The position numbers were made by a program, and so were the translations under genes. The notes under the pieces are model-generated. The model worked only from the letters and a program-made list of their open reading frames with translations, was not told the DNA's origin and did not search any database. Shown one piece after another: positions 23,905 to 33,378 of a stretch of DNA of 64,000 bases (the stretch's first letter is position 1; each line of letters starts with the position of its first letter). This DNA is from Taishania pollutisoli (GTDB lineage: Bacteria > Bacteroidota > Bacteroidia > Flavobacteriales_D > Crocinitomicaceae), in assembly GCF_014518315.1 (NCBI RefSeq), contig NZ_JACVEL010000007.1, forward strand, positions 1-64,000. The letters are read 5' to 3'.

Positions 23905-25644
23905 TTAGTTAATCATGATTTCATCCGTTGGATACTGGTAACTCATCGGTCGGACTTTCTTAAAGAAAGCAATTAAAATGGACAACATGGTAACCCTTCC
24001 GGTAAACATTAATGCGATCAATACAATTTTCCCGGGATCGCTCAGCTCCGGCGTTATTCCCAGTGTTAACCCTACTGTACAATAAGCGGAGACGCATTCA
24101 AAAGCAATTTCAAGCAGAGAGGCGTCGTTTTCAAAATGGGAAAGAAAGCAGATTCCGGTCCCGATTGCCACAAAGGAGAGTGTCATGGTGGCAAATGCCC
24201 TTCTGACAGAGATGTCGGCTACTTCACGCCGGAACAACTCTATTTTACTTTTTCCTTTTGCCAGGCTGATAAAATTAAGCGTTGCAATAGCAAATGTACT
24301 GGTTTTAATCCCTCCACCTGTCGATGCAGGAGAAGCTCCGATCCACATCAGCAGGATGATCAGAATAATAGTAGACATGTGCAGGCTGCTGAAATCAATC
24401 GTGTTCAAACCTGCGGAGCGGGGAGTAGTTGCAGAGAACAATGCTGTGACGATTTTTCCGGAACCGTTGTGCGCAGCCAGTGAATTGGAATATTCCATAA
24501 TAAAAAAGGCGGAGGTTCCCACAACGATGAGCACAAGTGTTGTGATCAGGTTGATTTTGCTGCTAAGTGTCATCACCCATGCGCGGTAATTGTTTTCCCC
24601 CGAAACAAACCAAAGAACATAGCGTTTAATAAAGTATTTGACGTAACGCAGGATATTGATCATGATGGGGAAGCCCAATCCCCCGAAAACAAAGATAAGA
24701 ACCATCGTCAGCTGCAACGGGTAATTGAAGATTAATTCACCATCCATCATTCCTTTGGGCATAGTTGAAAAACCGGCGTTGCAAAAGGATGAGATGGCAT
24801 GAAAAACAGCAAAATAAACCCGGTCACCGAAACCTGGAATGAACGTCTTGTCCAGATTGATGTAGATAAAGCACGCACCGATAAATTCAATTAAAAACGT
24901 AATAATGAGAATCCGGCGCAGGGTGGTAAATACTTCGCCGATTTTTCCGGAACTTGAAATATCACTTAATGCCAGTTGGTTTTCATAGGTCGCTCCCCCC
25001 TTAAAGAAATAGGCAAAGTAACTTGCAAACGTCAAAATTCCCAATCCTCCTGCCTGGATCAGCAGCATGATGACCGTTTGCCCGAAATGTGTGAAATAAG
25101 CACTCACATCAACGACGCCAAGTCCCGTTACACATACCGAACTGGTAGACATGAAAAAAGCATCAATAAACGAAATGCCGTTATGCGTAGACTCCGGTAA
25201 CATAAGCAGGAAGGTACCACAGAGGATCATCACAAGGAAGCTGATGATAAACAATTGTGCCGGGTTGATCAGTGAGCGCTTATAATACAACCGCCGGGTG
25301 ATCATTTCCCTGACCCATTTTACAATCACAGCAACACGAATCCAATCCGTAATGATGTGGTAGGAATGTTGTAATGTGATCTGTTTAAAAATACAAAACA
25401 GGATAAAGCTGACACTGACCAGATCAAATACGATCAAACGGACGTTGGTTGTTTTTTTATAAACAAGCCGTAAAATGGTCATGCTGATTCCGGCTGACAA
25501 CAAGATGCCGTAAATAATCAGGATAATAATTTCTGCTTGGGAAGGAAGAACAAAACCATTCTCGATAATCAGCAGAGCGATTGCCAGAAATGATAAAATA
25601 AACAGGTATCTGCTTAATTGTTTGTTCTCAACCAACCGTTTCAC
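23905..25644 (-). CDS. trkH: K+ uptake channel subunit TrkH/KtrB
   Basis: A 579-residue membrane protein. The four pore loops of the TrkH/KtrB family are visible: TSSVCVTGLGVVDVS, ISSFCNAGFSTMPKGM, TTPRSAGLNTIDF and VSAYCTVGLTLGI, each with the selectivity glycine. The first ~130 residues add several hydrophobic helices, longer than plain KtrB. It overlaps the nhaA stop by 4 nt and precedes trkA, which makes a sodium/potassium homeostasis operon. Confidence 0.92.
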   Translation of the reverse strand: MKRLVENKQLSRYLFILSFLAIALLIIENGFVLPSQAEIIILIIYGILLSAGISMTILRLVYKKTTNVRLIVFDLVSVSFILFCIFKQITLQHSYHIITDWIRVAVIVKWVREMITRRLYYKRSLINPAQLFIISFLVMILCGTFLLMLPESTHNGISFIDAFFMSTSSVCVTGLGVVDVSAYFTHFGQTVIMLLIQAGGLGILTFASYFAYFFKGGATYENQLALSDISSSGKIGEVFTTLRRILIITFLIEFIGACFIYINLDKTFIPGFGDRVYFAVFHAISSFCNAGFSTMPKGMMDGELIFNYPLQLTMVLIFVFGGLGFPIMINILRYVKYFIKRYVLWFVSGENNYRAWVMTLSSKINLITTLVLIVVGTSAFFIMEYSNSLAAHNGSGKIVTALFSATTPRSAGLNTIDFSSLHMSTIILIILLMWIGASPASTGGGIKTSTFAIATLNFISLAKGKSKIELFRREVADISVRRAFATMTLSFVAIGTGICFLSHFENDASLLEIAFECVSAYCTVGLTLGITPELSDPGKIVLIALMFTGRVTMLSILIAFFKKVRPMSYQYPTDEIMIN

Positions 25645-26978
25645 TTGCCTGCTTTTTTTGATTGCTTATTAAGAACAATGTACCCAAGGATTCCACCTGC
25701 AATAGAAGCGGTAAAGATGCCGATTTTTGCTTGCGTGACGTATGTCGCGTCATTAAATGCCAGTGATGTAACAAACAGAGACATGGTAAAACCGATGGCA
25801 GCCAATAATCCCAGTCCGAATAAATTCCGGAGATTCATTCCGTCAGGAAACGGAGCGATTTTTAGTTTTGAACTCAACCAGGTGAACCCAACGACACCAA
25901 CTACTTTTCCGACCAATAACCCCAATCCGACTCCCAGGGCGACATTGGTGCTGAACAATTCATTGACGTCGATATCCAGTACTGAAACACCCGCATTGGC
26001 CAGGGCAAAAACGGGAATAATAACAAACGTTACCATAGGGTGCATAGCGTGCTCCAGTCGTTGCAGAGGAGGAATGGCTTGATTGGTATCTTTTTTTATT
26101 TCATCCAATACATGCAATTGCTCATTGGTTAGCGTAGGGATGTTGTGTTTGGGGTCAATTCCTCCGAATTTACTGAGGTATTTTTTGATTTTTTCAATGT
26201 AGGAAACTTCTTTGATTTTCACATCTGCCGGAATCACAAAAGCAGCAAGTACGGCGGCAATGGTTGCATGAATTCCGGAGAGTAAAAAAGAGGTCCACAC
26301 ACCACCGATTCCCAGTACCGCGTAGAACAGGATGCTTCTGATACCGGCTTTATTTCCAAGGTACATAGCGGATAAAAAGGCGAGACCCGTCAGTAAGCTC
26401 GAAGCAGATATTTCCGAGGTATAAAAGAACGCAATGACAAGTACCGCGCCCAGGTCATCAACAATTGCCAGTGCAGTAAGGAACACTTTTAATGACAGTG
26501 GAATCCGGTCGCCCAGTAAATACAAAACCCCTAACGCAAATGCGATATCCGTTGCCATCGGGATTCCCCATCCCCCCTGAACATCGCCGGTAGGGTTAAG
26601 TGAAAAATAAATGACTGCAGGGACAAGCATTCCTCCGATTGCAGCAATGATGGGAAGCATTGCTTTACGAGGATTGGACAGTTCTCCGCCAATAATTTCC
26701 CGTTTGAGTTCCAACCCGACGACAAAAAAGAAAATTGCCATCAAACCATCATTAATCCAGTGGTGAATGCTGTATTCCAGGTAGGTTTCTCCGTCAAACT
26801 GAAGACCGAATTTATGTTCAAAAAAGTGATGATAAGCTTCTGACCAGGGAGAATTCGCAAGGAATAAAGCAACGATAACACTGATTCCAAGTACGAGTCC
26901 GCCTGACTTTTCCTGTTGAATAAATTTTTGGATCGGTTGAACGACTCTGTCTATGTGTGACTTATTGTTAGTGACCAT
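25641..26978 (-). CDS. nhaA: Na+/H+ antiporter NhaA
   Basis: A 445-residue inner-membrane antiporter that exports Na+ in exchange for H+. Diagnostic segments are GGLVLGISVIVALFLANSPW at the N terminus, MATDIAFALGVLYLLG, the paired aspartates in LAIVDDLGAVLVIA, and FALANAGV. About a dozen hydrophobic helices are present. It heads the nhaA-trkH-trkA unit, so Na+ extrusion and K+ uptake are likely controlled together. Confidence 0.95.
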   Translation of the reverse strand: MVTNNKSHIDRVVQPIQKFIQQEKSGGLVLGISVIVALFLANSPWSEAYHHFFEHKFGLQFDGETYLEYSIHHWINDGLMAIFFFVVGLELKREIIGGELSNPRKAMLPIIAAIGGMLVPAVIYFSLNPTGDVQGGWGIPMATDIAFALGVLYLLGDRIPLSLKVFLTALAIVDDLGAVLVIAFFYTSEISASSLLTGLAFLSAMYLGNKAGIRSILFYAVLGIGGVWTSFLLSGIHATIAAVLAAFVIPADVKIKEVSYIEKIKKYLSKFGGIDPKHNIPTLTNEQLHVLDEIKKDTNQAIPPLQRLEHAMHPMVTFVIIPVFALANAGVSVLDIDVNELFSTNVALGVGLGLLVGKVVGVVGFTWLSSKLKIAPFPDGMNLRNLFGLGLLAAIGFTMSLFVTSLAFNDATYVTQAKIGIFTASIAGGILGYIVLNKQSKKAGK

Positions 26979-27102
26979 TCTATGAATAAATTAATAAGCA
27001 AGCAGCAAAGGTACCTTATTTTGTTTGAACCTTCCCCCAAATCTCATAAAAATATCCATTCAGTTTCTTTGAAAGTGTTATCTTCGCGATCAGATCAAAT
27101 TA

Positions 27103-28596
27103 ATGACTTCCATGAAAAAAGTACTTATTGCAAATAGAGGAGAAATTGCCAGAAGGGTCATCCGAACGCTTAAAGCGATGGACATCAAAAGTGTAGCGGT
27201 TTACTCTGACGCAGACAGAAATGCACCACACGTATTGGAAGCAGATGAAGCTGTTTATTTAGGAGGAAGCCCAGCAGCGGAAAGCTACCTCAAGATGGAT
27301 CTAATCCTGGATTATTGTAAAGAACTGGGCGTAGACGGGATTCACCCGGGGTACGGTTTTCTTTCTGAGAATGCGGCATTTGCCCGCAAAGTGAAAGCGG
27401 CAGGAATCACACTGATCGGACCATCTCCTGAATCAATGGAGGTGATGGGGGATAAGTTAAGTGCAAAACAAGCTGTTAAAGATTTCGGAGTACCGTTGGT
27501 GCCGGGAGTCGATGAAGCAATTACCGATGTAGATGAAGCAATTAAAGTGGCAGATGAAGTAGGATACCCGATTCTGATAAAAGCTTCTGCAGGAGGTGGA
27601 GGAAAAGGGATGCGCCTGGTTGAGAAAAAAGAAGAGTTCCGCGAACAAATGCGATTGGCGCAGAATGAAGCGCGCTCTTCATTTGGAAATGATGCCGTTT
27701 TTATTGAAAAATTTGTTACCAAACCCCGTCACATTGAAATTCAGGTCTTTGCAGATCGTCATGGAAATGCCGTCTACCTGTTTGAGCGGGAGTGCTCGGT
27801 ACAGCGACGTCATCAGAAAGTAATCGAGGAAGCACCAAGTGCGTTGCTCACACCTGAACTGCGCAAGAAAATGGGAGAGGCTGCAGTTGCCGTTTGTAAA
27901 TCATGTGATTATGAAGGAGCAGGGACTGTTGAGTTTCTGGTCGACGGAAACATGGACTTCTTTTTCCTGGAGATGAACACGCGCTTACAGGTAGAACATC
28001 CGGTAACGGAAGAAATTACAGGACTGGACTTAGTGGAGTGGCAGATTCGTGTTGCACGGGGAGAAGCGTTGCCGTTGAAACAGGAAGAACTGACCATTAA
28101 CGGGCATGCGGTAGAAATTCGTGTGTATGCGGAAGATACGTTGAATGGATTTACACCGGACATCGGGAATCTGAAACGATACAGAGTCCCTTCAGGAAGA
28201 GCGGTTCGCGTGGATGATGCATTTGTAGAAGGAATGGACATTCCGATTTTCTACGATCCGATGATTGCCAAGCTGGTTGTGTGGGGGAAAGACCGAAAGT
28301 CAGCTATTTCCCGAGCAGTGAAAGCCATTGATGAATACCAGATTTCAGGAGTGAAGACTACATTGGATTTCGGTAAGTTTGTCTTGAAACACGAGGCATT
28401 CAAAAGCGGAGATTTTGATACAAATTTTGTAAAGCATTACTTTTCGGATCCTTCAGTTGTTGTCACAGCAATGGAAGATGAAAAAGATGCATTGCAACAC
28501 GGAATTTCTCAAATCTGGGATGATATTAAAAAGGTGAAAGCAAAAGAATTCAAATCCAGAGATATTACCAGCAGCTGGGTGAATGCGAATGCATGA
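27103..28596 (+). CDS. accC: Biotin carboxylase subunit of an acyl-CoA carboxylase
   Basis: A 497-residue ATP-grasp enzyme that carboxylates protein-bound biotin with bicarbonate and ATP. Visible: KVLIANRGEIARRVIRT, GIHPGYGFLSENAAFA, the glycine-rich loop KASAGGGGKGMRLV, EKFVTKPRHIEIQ, ERECSVQRRHQKVIEE and EMNTRLQVEHPVTE. There is no biotin-carrier domain, and no accB gene is adjacent, so the partner is elsewhere. It may serve acetyl-CoA or propionyl-CoA carboxylase. A -7-like box TATCTTCG ends at 27086. ATG 27112 is a second possible start. Confidence 0.93.
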   Translation: MTSMKKVLIANRGEIARRVIRTLKAMDIKSVAVYSDADRNAPHVLEADEAVYLGGSPAAESYLKMDLILDYCKELGVDGIHPGYGFLSENAAFARKVKAAGITLIGPSPESMEVMGDKLSAKQAVKDFGVPLVPGVDEAITDVDEAIKVADEVGYPILIKASAGGGGKGMRLVEKKEEFREQMRLAQNEARSSFGNDAVFIEKFVTKPRHIEIQVFADRHGNAVYLFERECSVQRRHQKVIEEAPSALLTPELRKKMGEAAVAVCKSCDYEGAGTVEFLVDGNMDFFFLEMNTRLQVEHPVTEEITGLDLVEWQIRVARGEALPLKQEELTINGHAVEIRVYAEDTLNGFTPDIGNLKRYRVPSGRAVRVDDAFVEGMDIPIFYDPMIAKLVVWGKDRKSAISRAVKAIDEYQISGVKTTLDFGKFVLKHEAFKSGDFDTNFVKHYFSDPSVVVTAMEDEKDALQHGISQIWDDIKKVKAKEFKSRDITSSWVNANA

Positions 28597-28615
28597 CGAA
28601 TAGAAACGAAACAAA

Positions 28616-28645
28616 TGAAAAGACTGCCGGATTGGTGGTCTTTTC
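28616..28645. terminator. Hairpin between convergent genes
   Basis: AAAAGACTGCC and GGTGGTCTTTT form an imperfect stem flanked by A and T runs, between the stop of accC and the stop of the leftward barrel-protein gene. Confidence 0.6.
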
Positions 28646-28664
28646 CGTTTTTTATCTAAATTCC

Positions 28665-29345
28665 TTACCCTTCATCTGTTGACTTTTTCCCTCCGGCTTT
28701 TTTCCGTACACACCAAATGATTCTGAGATCAAAATAGCTGCCGTCCGTTTCAAAAAGTTGTGCGGAATTTGTCTGTGTGTTGATGTACTGCAATTTTTCA
28801 TTGAGAATAAACCCCTTACTCATGCCTAATAATACCATCATTGAATGGCGTTGATTGATCCTGAAATCAGCACCAATACACAACTGTGCCATGGGATAAA
28901 TACCGCCCCGCTTGTCGTTGGTGAGAATTTCATTGCTCTTTCGAAGTACTGTCGTTGTTTGCTGTGACATCTGAACTAAATTGTTGAGCCCGATTCGTGC
29001 AACCGGGGATACCTGCCCTTTAACATTGAACCGGAACTGGTAGAGCAGTGCCGTTTTTAAGGAGGTATTGCTGAAAAACGGATCAAACCCGTTGGCCCAA
29101 AATGTATGCCGGGTAGAGGAATATTCAATTCCGTAAACCAATGAGGACGTTTTGGATTGTTTAAACTGATAGCTGGTAAACAACAGGAACCCCGATCCGA
29201 TAAACGGACGTTCTTTACTGTTGGTACTGCTGACCGTTCGGCCGATGTAATTGGAAGATGTCGTTGAAATTCCCAGTTGAAGATCATCCTGTGCAGATGT
29301 AACGTAACATAAACCGATAATAAATGTAGCAAGAAGGTATTTCAT
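28665..29345 (-). CDS. Exported barrel-like protein, function unknown
   Basis: A 226-residue protein with a signal peptide (MKYLLATFIIGLCYVTSAQ) and alternating beta strands such as FIGSGFLLFTSYQF, LVYGIEYSS, TALLYQFRFNV, LCIGADFRIN and GSYFDLRIIWCV, typical of a small outer-membrane beta-barrel. It ends in a lysine-rich tail (RKKAGGKKSTDEG). It is divergent from sucC and convergent with accC, and seems to be transcribed alone. I do not recognise a named family. Confidence 0.65.
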   Translation of the reverse strand: MKYLLATFIIGLCYVTSAQDDLQLGISTTSSNYIGRTVSSTNSKERPFIGSGFLLFTSYQFKQSKTSSLVYGIEYSSTRHTFWANGFDPFFSNTSLKTALLYQFRFNVKGQVSPVARIGLNNLVQMSQQTTTVLRKSNEILTNDKRGGIYPMAQLCIGADFRINQRHSMMVLLGMSKGFILNEKLQYINTQTNSAQLFETDGSYFDLRIIWCVRKKAGGKKSTDEG

Positions 29346-29499
29346 CGTGTAGTTTTTCCTCCCAAACGGGACAATTGACTTTTTATTTTACTGTCCATTA
29401 TTTTGACGGGAGATGAACACGGTATTATTTCCTTAAAAAACTGTTTGCCCATTCACAATAAAATATTATTTTTACCACGCAAAATAAAGCTCATAACAA

Positions 29500-30711
29500 A
29501 TGAATTTACACGAATATCAAGGGAAGTCAATACTTAAAAGCTACGGAGTAGCGGTACAGGAAGGTATTGTTATTGACAAAGTAGAAGACGCTGTTGAAGC
29601 AGCTAAAAAACTGACAGAACAAACCGGAACTGGTTGGTATGTTGTGAAAGCTCAGATCCATGCAGGAGGTCGCGGAAAAGGAAAAGTTCAGGAAACAGAT
29701 TCCAACGGAGTTGTTTTGGCAAAAGGCCTTGGTGAGATTGAAGATAAAGTAAAAGGAATTCTGGGAGGTCACCTGATGACGGCTCAGACAAACGGTAAAG
29801 CGAAAAAAGTAAACAAAGTATTGATCGCTCAGGATGTATACTATCCGGGAGAAGCGGAAACAGAAGAATTCTACATGTCTGTTTTGTTGGATCGCGAGAG
29901 AGGAAGAAATACCATTGTTTACTCAACAGAAGGTGGAATGGACATCGAGGCAGTTGCTGAGCATACTCCTGAAAAAATTTACAAAGAAGAAATTGACCCC
30001 CGTGTGGGAATTCAAGGGTTCCAGGCGAGAAACATTGCTTTCAACCTTGGATTGAGCGGACAAGCATTCAAAGAAATGACAAAATTTGTTGTTTCTCTAT
30101 ACAACGCATATGTGGGCATTGATGCATCAATGTTCGAAATCAACCCTGTATTGAAAACATCTGATAACAAAATCATCGCGGTAGATGCGAAAGTAACATT
30201 GGATGGGAACGGATTGTTCCGTCACCCTGATTATGCAGCAATGCGTGATGTGACCGAAGAGGATCCGACAGAAGTAGAAGCTGGAGAAGCTGGATTGAAC
30301 TTCGTGAAACTGGACGGAAACGTTGGGTGTATGGTAAACGGAGCGGGATTGGCAATGGCAACGATGGACATCATCAAATTGTCAGGTGGTAATCCGGCAA
30401 ACTTCCTGGATGTGGGAGGTACTGCAAATGCAGAACGTGTTGAGAAAGCATTCCACATCATCTTGAAAGATCCGAATGTGAAAGCGATTTTGATTAACAT
30501 CTTTGGTGGAATCGTTCGTTGTGACCGTGTTGCTCAGGGAGTTGTAGATGCGTACAAGAACATGGGGAATATCCCGGTTCCGATTATCGTTCGTTTGCAG
30601 GGAACAAATGCAGAGGAAGCGAAAAAATTAATCGACGAATCCGGGTTGAATGTGCATTCTGCAGTATTGTTGCAGGAGGCGGCAGATAAAGTAAAAGAAG
30701 TATTGGCATAA
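29500..30711 (+). CDS. sucC: Succinyl-CoA synthetase (ADP-forming) beta subunit
   Basis: A 403-residue subunit of the TCA-cycle enzyme that makes ATP while turning succinyl-CoA into succinate. It starts with [17 protein letters not shown], has the ATP-grasp segment [15 protein letters not shown], and the CoA-ligase part with [31 protein letters not shown] and [16 protein letters not shown]. The alpha subunit gene is not adjacent, as is common in this phylum. A rho-independent terminator follows. Confidence 0.96.
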   Translation: MNLHEYQGKSILKSYGVAVQEGIVIDKVEDAVEAAKKLTEQTGTGWYVVKAQIHAGGRGKGKVQETDSNGVVLAKGLGEIEDKVKGILGGHLMTAQTNGKAKKVNKVLIAQDVYYPGEAETEEFYMSVLLDRERGRNTIVYSTEGGMDIEAVAEHTPEKIYKEEIDPRVGIQGFQARNIAFNLGLSGQAFKEMTKFVVSLYNAYVGIDASMFEINPVLKTSDNKIIAVDAKVTLDGNGLFRHPDYAAMRDVTEEDPTEVEAGEAGLNFVKLDGNVGCMVNGAGLAMATMDIIKLSGGNPANFLDVGGTANAERVEKAFHIILKDPNVKAILINIFGGIVRCDRVAQGVVDAYKNMGNIPVPIIVRLQGTNAEEAKKLIDESGLNVHSAVLLQEAADKVKEVLA

Positions 30712-30735
30712 GTCAATAGCAACAGAATAATGAGT

Positions 30736-30767
30736 AAAAGCGTTTTCAGAAATGGAAACGCTTTTTT
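30736..30767 (+). terminator. Terminator of sucC
   Basis: AAGCGTTT and AAACGCTT form a stem followed by TTTTTTG, 25 nt after the sucC stop. Confidence 0.85.
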
Positions 30768-30854
30768 GTTAAAAATTATCTTGTTTAAAATAAACAGTAA
30801 TAAATCGGGTTTGTAGTAGTGCATTTATTTACTAATAACTAATACGAACGAAAC

Positions 30855-31328
30855 ATGAAAAATTTATGGATGGTTGGAATGATGGCTGCGACATTAACGG
30901 TGGCCTGTAAAAAGAAAGGGTGCACAGACCCCGCTGCGCTTAATTATAATCCAAAGGCGGAGAAAAAAGATTTTACATGTAAATACAAAATGGGAGCATA
31001 CCGGGACTCATTCTTAGGTTATTATCAAGTGATGGATAGTATGTATGTCGCAGGTAATTTTTCAGAAGGAAAAACGTATGAACTCCATGTTACAACAGGT
31101 GGGACAACATTGGATACTATTTTCTTGAATAATCTGTATGGTTCCGGTCAGAGTTACATGGCAATCATTACAGGGAGTAGTAGTTTCTCGATCCCGTCCC
31201 AGCAAGTGGACGCAACGCATACACTCTCAGGTAGCGGTCACTGTTCTTCCGGTAAAATTATTTTGAGTACACATAGTGCCGATACGATTAATGGGGACAT
31301 TAGTCATAGGATTGAAGGATCAAAATAA
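30855..31328 (+). CDS. Lipoprotein with CTDPxAxNYN motif, function unknown
   Basis: A 157-residue lipoprotein: signal MKNLWMVGMMAATLTVAC, then KKKGCTDPAALNYNPKAEK with a second Cys shortly after. This Cys-bounded, Asp/Asn-rich segment is a known short motif in secreted Bacteroidota proteins and recurs in this window in the MbnP-family protein at 62737. The rest looks like a beta-sandwich (SEGKTYELHVTTGG; ATHTLSGSGHCSSGKIILST). The gene is a single unit between two terminators. Confidence 0.7.
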   Translation: MKNLWMVGMMAATLTVACKKKGCTDPAALNYNPKAEKKDFTCKYKMGAYRDSFLGYYQVMDSMYVAGNFSEGKTYELHVTTGGTTLDTIFLNNLYGSGQSYMAIITGSSSFSIPSQQVDATHTLSGSGHCSSGKIILSTHSADTINGDISHRIEGSK

Positions 31329-31347
31329 TTAACTAAAAAGTAAAGGA

Positions 31348-31379
31348 ATAGCGTTTTCAAAAAATGGAAACGCTATTTT
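31348..31379 (+). terminator. Terminator after the CTDP lipoprotein gene
   Basis: AATAGCGTTT and AAACGCTATT form a 10-bp stem with a T-rich tail, 20 nt after the stop. It is nearly the same hairpin as the sucC terminator, which suggests a shared origin. Confidence 0.8.
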
Positions 31380-31423
31380 GTTGTTAATAATTTCCATTAT
31401 TTTTTCTTAACAAAAATAAAATG

Positions 31424-31453
31424 TTGCATAACAAGAAAATCTACGTACCTTTG
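31424..31453 (+). promoter_or_regulatory. Canonical Bacteroidota promoter of the DEAD-box gene
   Basis: TTG (31424-31426), a 19-nt spacer, and TACCTTTG (31446-31453) match the sigma-ABfr consensus TTG-N19-TAnnTTTG exactly. The ATG lies 23 nt downstream. Confidence 0.7.
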
Positions 31454-31476
31454 CACCCAATTTTATAATTAATTAG

Positions 31477-33354
31477 ATGACATTTGAAGAACTCGGGCTG
31501 AAGAGTGGGGTGTTGAAGTCGTTGACTGAAATGGGGTTTGAAACACCCACTCCGATACAAACCGAAGCGATTCCTCACTTACTCAAAGAAGAAAGTGATT
31601 TCGTCGGTTTAGCTCAAACAGGGACAGGAAAGACCGCAGCGTTTGGTCTTCCATTAGTAAGTAAAGTAGAGGAAGGACGTAAAATTCCTCAAGGATTAGT
31701 AATCTGCCCGACACGGGAACTATGCCTGCAAATCACCAAAGATTTGCAAAACTTTTCCAAACACCTTAAAATTAACGTTGTAGCAGTATATGGAGGTACG
31801 GATATCCGTCGCCAGATGACTGATATTAAAAACGGGGCAACAATTGTTGTTGCAACTCCGGGACGTTTGGTGGACTTGGCAAACAGAAAAGCACTTCGTT
31901 TAGAAGAAGTTGAGTGGGTCGTGCTGGATGAAGCAGACGAAATGCTCAACATGGGATTCAAAGAAGATATTGATACCATTCTTGAACAAACTCCGGATTG
32001 GAAAAATGTATGGTTGTTTTCTGCAACAATGCCCAAAGAAGTGGCGGAAATTGCGAAAAACTACATGACAAACCCATTGGAAGTTAGTATTGGACATAAA
32101 AACCAAACGAACGAAAACATCGAGCATATCTATTTCATGGTGAAAGAAAAAGACAGATATGCGGCAACAAAACGTTTGATTGACTTTAACCCGAGCATTT
32201 ACGGATTGATTTTCTGCCGTACGCGCAGAGAAACAGCACAAGTTGCTGAAATGCTGGAAAAAGATGGGTACAATGCAGCTCCGTTGCATGGTGACTTGTC
32301 CCAGGCACAACGTGATTCAGTAATGAAGCGTTTCCGTGAAAAATCATTGCAGATTTTGGTGGCAACAGACGTGGCAGCACGTGGAATTGATGTGAGTGAT
32401 GTAACGCACGTGATCAATTACAACTTGCCGGACGATATTGAAAACTACACGCATCGTTCAGGAAGAACTGCGCGAGCAGGAAAGAAAGGTGAATCATTGG
32501 TGTTGATTAACACACGAGAATTAGGGAAAATCAGACAGATTGAACGTACAATTCGTACAACTTTTACAGTAGGAACTGTTCCGAATGCAAAAGAAATCTG
32601 TGAAATCCAATTGCTGAAATTAGCAGATAAAGTCATCTCTACGGAAGTAAAAGAAGACGAGATTGAAGAATTCCTTCCGATCATCATGCGTGAATTTGAC
32701 GGATTGTCAAAAGAAGAAGTGGTGAAGAAGTTTATTTCTGCAGAGTTTAACCGCTTTATCGATTATTACGAGCGTGCAGGTGATTTGAATGCAAGCACTT
32801 CTAGAGATCGTGGAGATCGGGATGATTTCAATGAAGATCGCGGAAGCCGTAACAGAGACCGTGGATCAAGAAGAGATGAAGGTAAGACACGTTTCTTTGT
32901 AAGTCTTGGTAAGCGAGATGGATTGAATCCGGGTGGTTTATTGCGTGTGATCTGTGATTCAACAGGTTTGCGTTCTGAAAATATCGGTAAGATCGATATC
33001 CTTGCATCGTTTTCTTTCTTTGAAGCAGATGATGAATTAGCAGACAAAATTTTGAGTAATGTCAATGGTACAGAATACGAAGGTCATAAAGTATCGGTTG
33101 AGATTACAAAAAATAAAAGTGAGGGAAGCTCCCGTGGAAGAAGTGGTGGAGGTCGTTTTGACGGTGGAAACAAACGTTCCGGCGGATTTGGCGGTGGACG
33201 CAGAGATGGTGATCGCGGTGGAAGAAGAGACTCCGACAGAGGAGGATTCAGAGGGCGTGACAAAGGATCTGACAGAGGAGGATTCAAAGGAAAAAGTGAT
33301 TCTGACAGAAGTTCCGGTAACAGCGGCGGACGCAGAAGAAGAAATTCATACTAA
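31477..33354 (+). CDS. DEAD-box RNA helicase with DbpA-like and RGG tail
   Basis: A 625-residue ATP-dependent RNA helicase. Core motifs in order: Q motif GFETPTPIQTEAIP, AQTGTGKTAAFG, PTRELCLQI, TPGRLVDL, LDEADEML, FSATMP, LVATDVAARGID and HRSGRTARAGKKG. After residue ~470 comes a DbpA-type RNA-binding domain (TRFFVSLGKRDGLNPGGLLR) and then an arginine/glycine-rich disordered tail (GGRFDGGNKRSGGFGGGR and similar). The layout fits DeaD/CsdA-like factors in ribosome assembly and cold response. typA follows after 24 nt, so the two ribosome-related genes are probably one unit. Confidence 0.93.
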   Translation: MTFEELGLKSGVLKSLTEMGFETPTPIQTEAIPHLLKEESDFVGLAQTGTGKTAAFGLPLVSKVEEGRKIPQGLVICPTRELCLQITKDLQNFSKHLKINVVAVYGGTDIRRQMTDIKNGATIVVATPGRLVDLANRKALRLEEVEWVVLDEADEMLNMGFKEDIDTILEQTPDWKNVWLFSATMPKEVAEIAKNYMTNPLEVSIGHKNQTNENIEHIYFMVKEKDRYAATKRLIDFNPSIYGLIFCRTRRETAQVAEMLEKDGYNAAPLHGDLSQAQRDSVMKRFREKSLQILVATDVAARGIDVSDVTHVINYNLPDDIENYTHRSGRTARAGKKGESLVLINTRELGKIRQIERTIRTTFTVGTVPNAKEICEIQLLKLADKVISTEVKEDEIEEFLPIIMREFDGLSKEEVVKKFISAEFNRFIDYYERAGDLNASTSRDRGDRDDFNEDRGSRNRDRGSRRDEGKTRFFVSLGKRDGLNPGGLLRVICDSTGLRSENIGKIDILASFSFFEADDELADKILSNVNGTEYEGHKVSVEITKNKSEGSSRGRSGGGRFDGGNKRSGGFGGGRRDGDRGGRRDSDRGGFRGRDKGSDRGGFKGKSDSDRSSGNSGGRRRRNSY

Positions 33355-33378
33355 AACATACACAACTGAATAAATTTT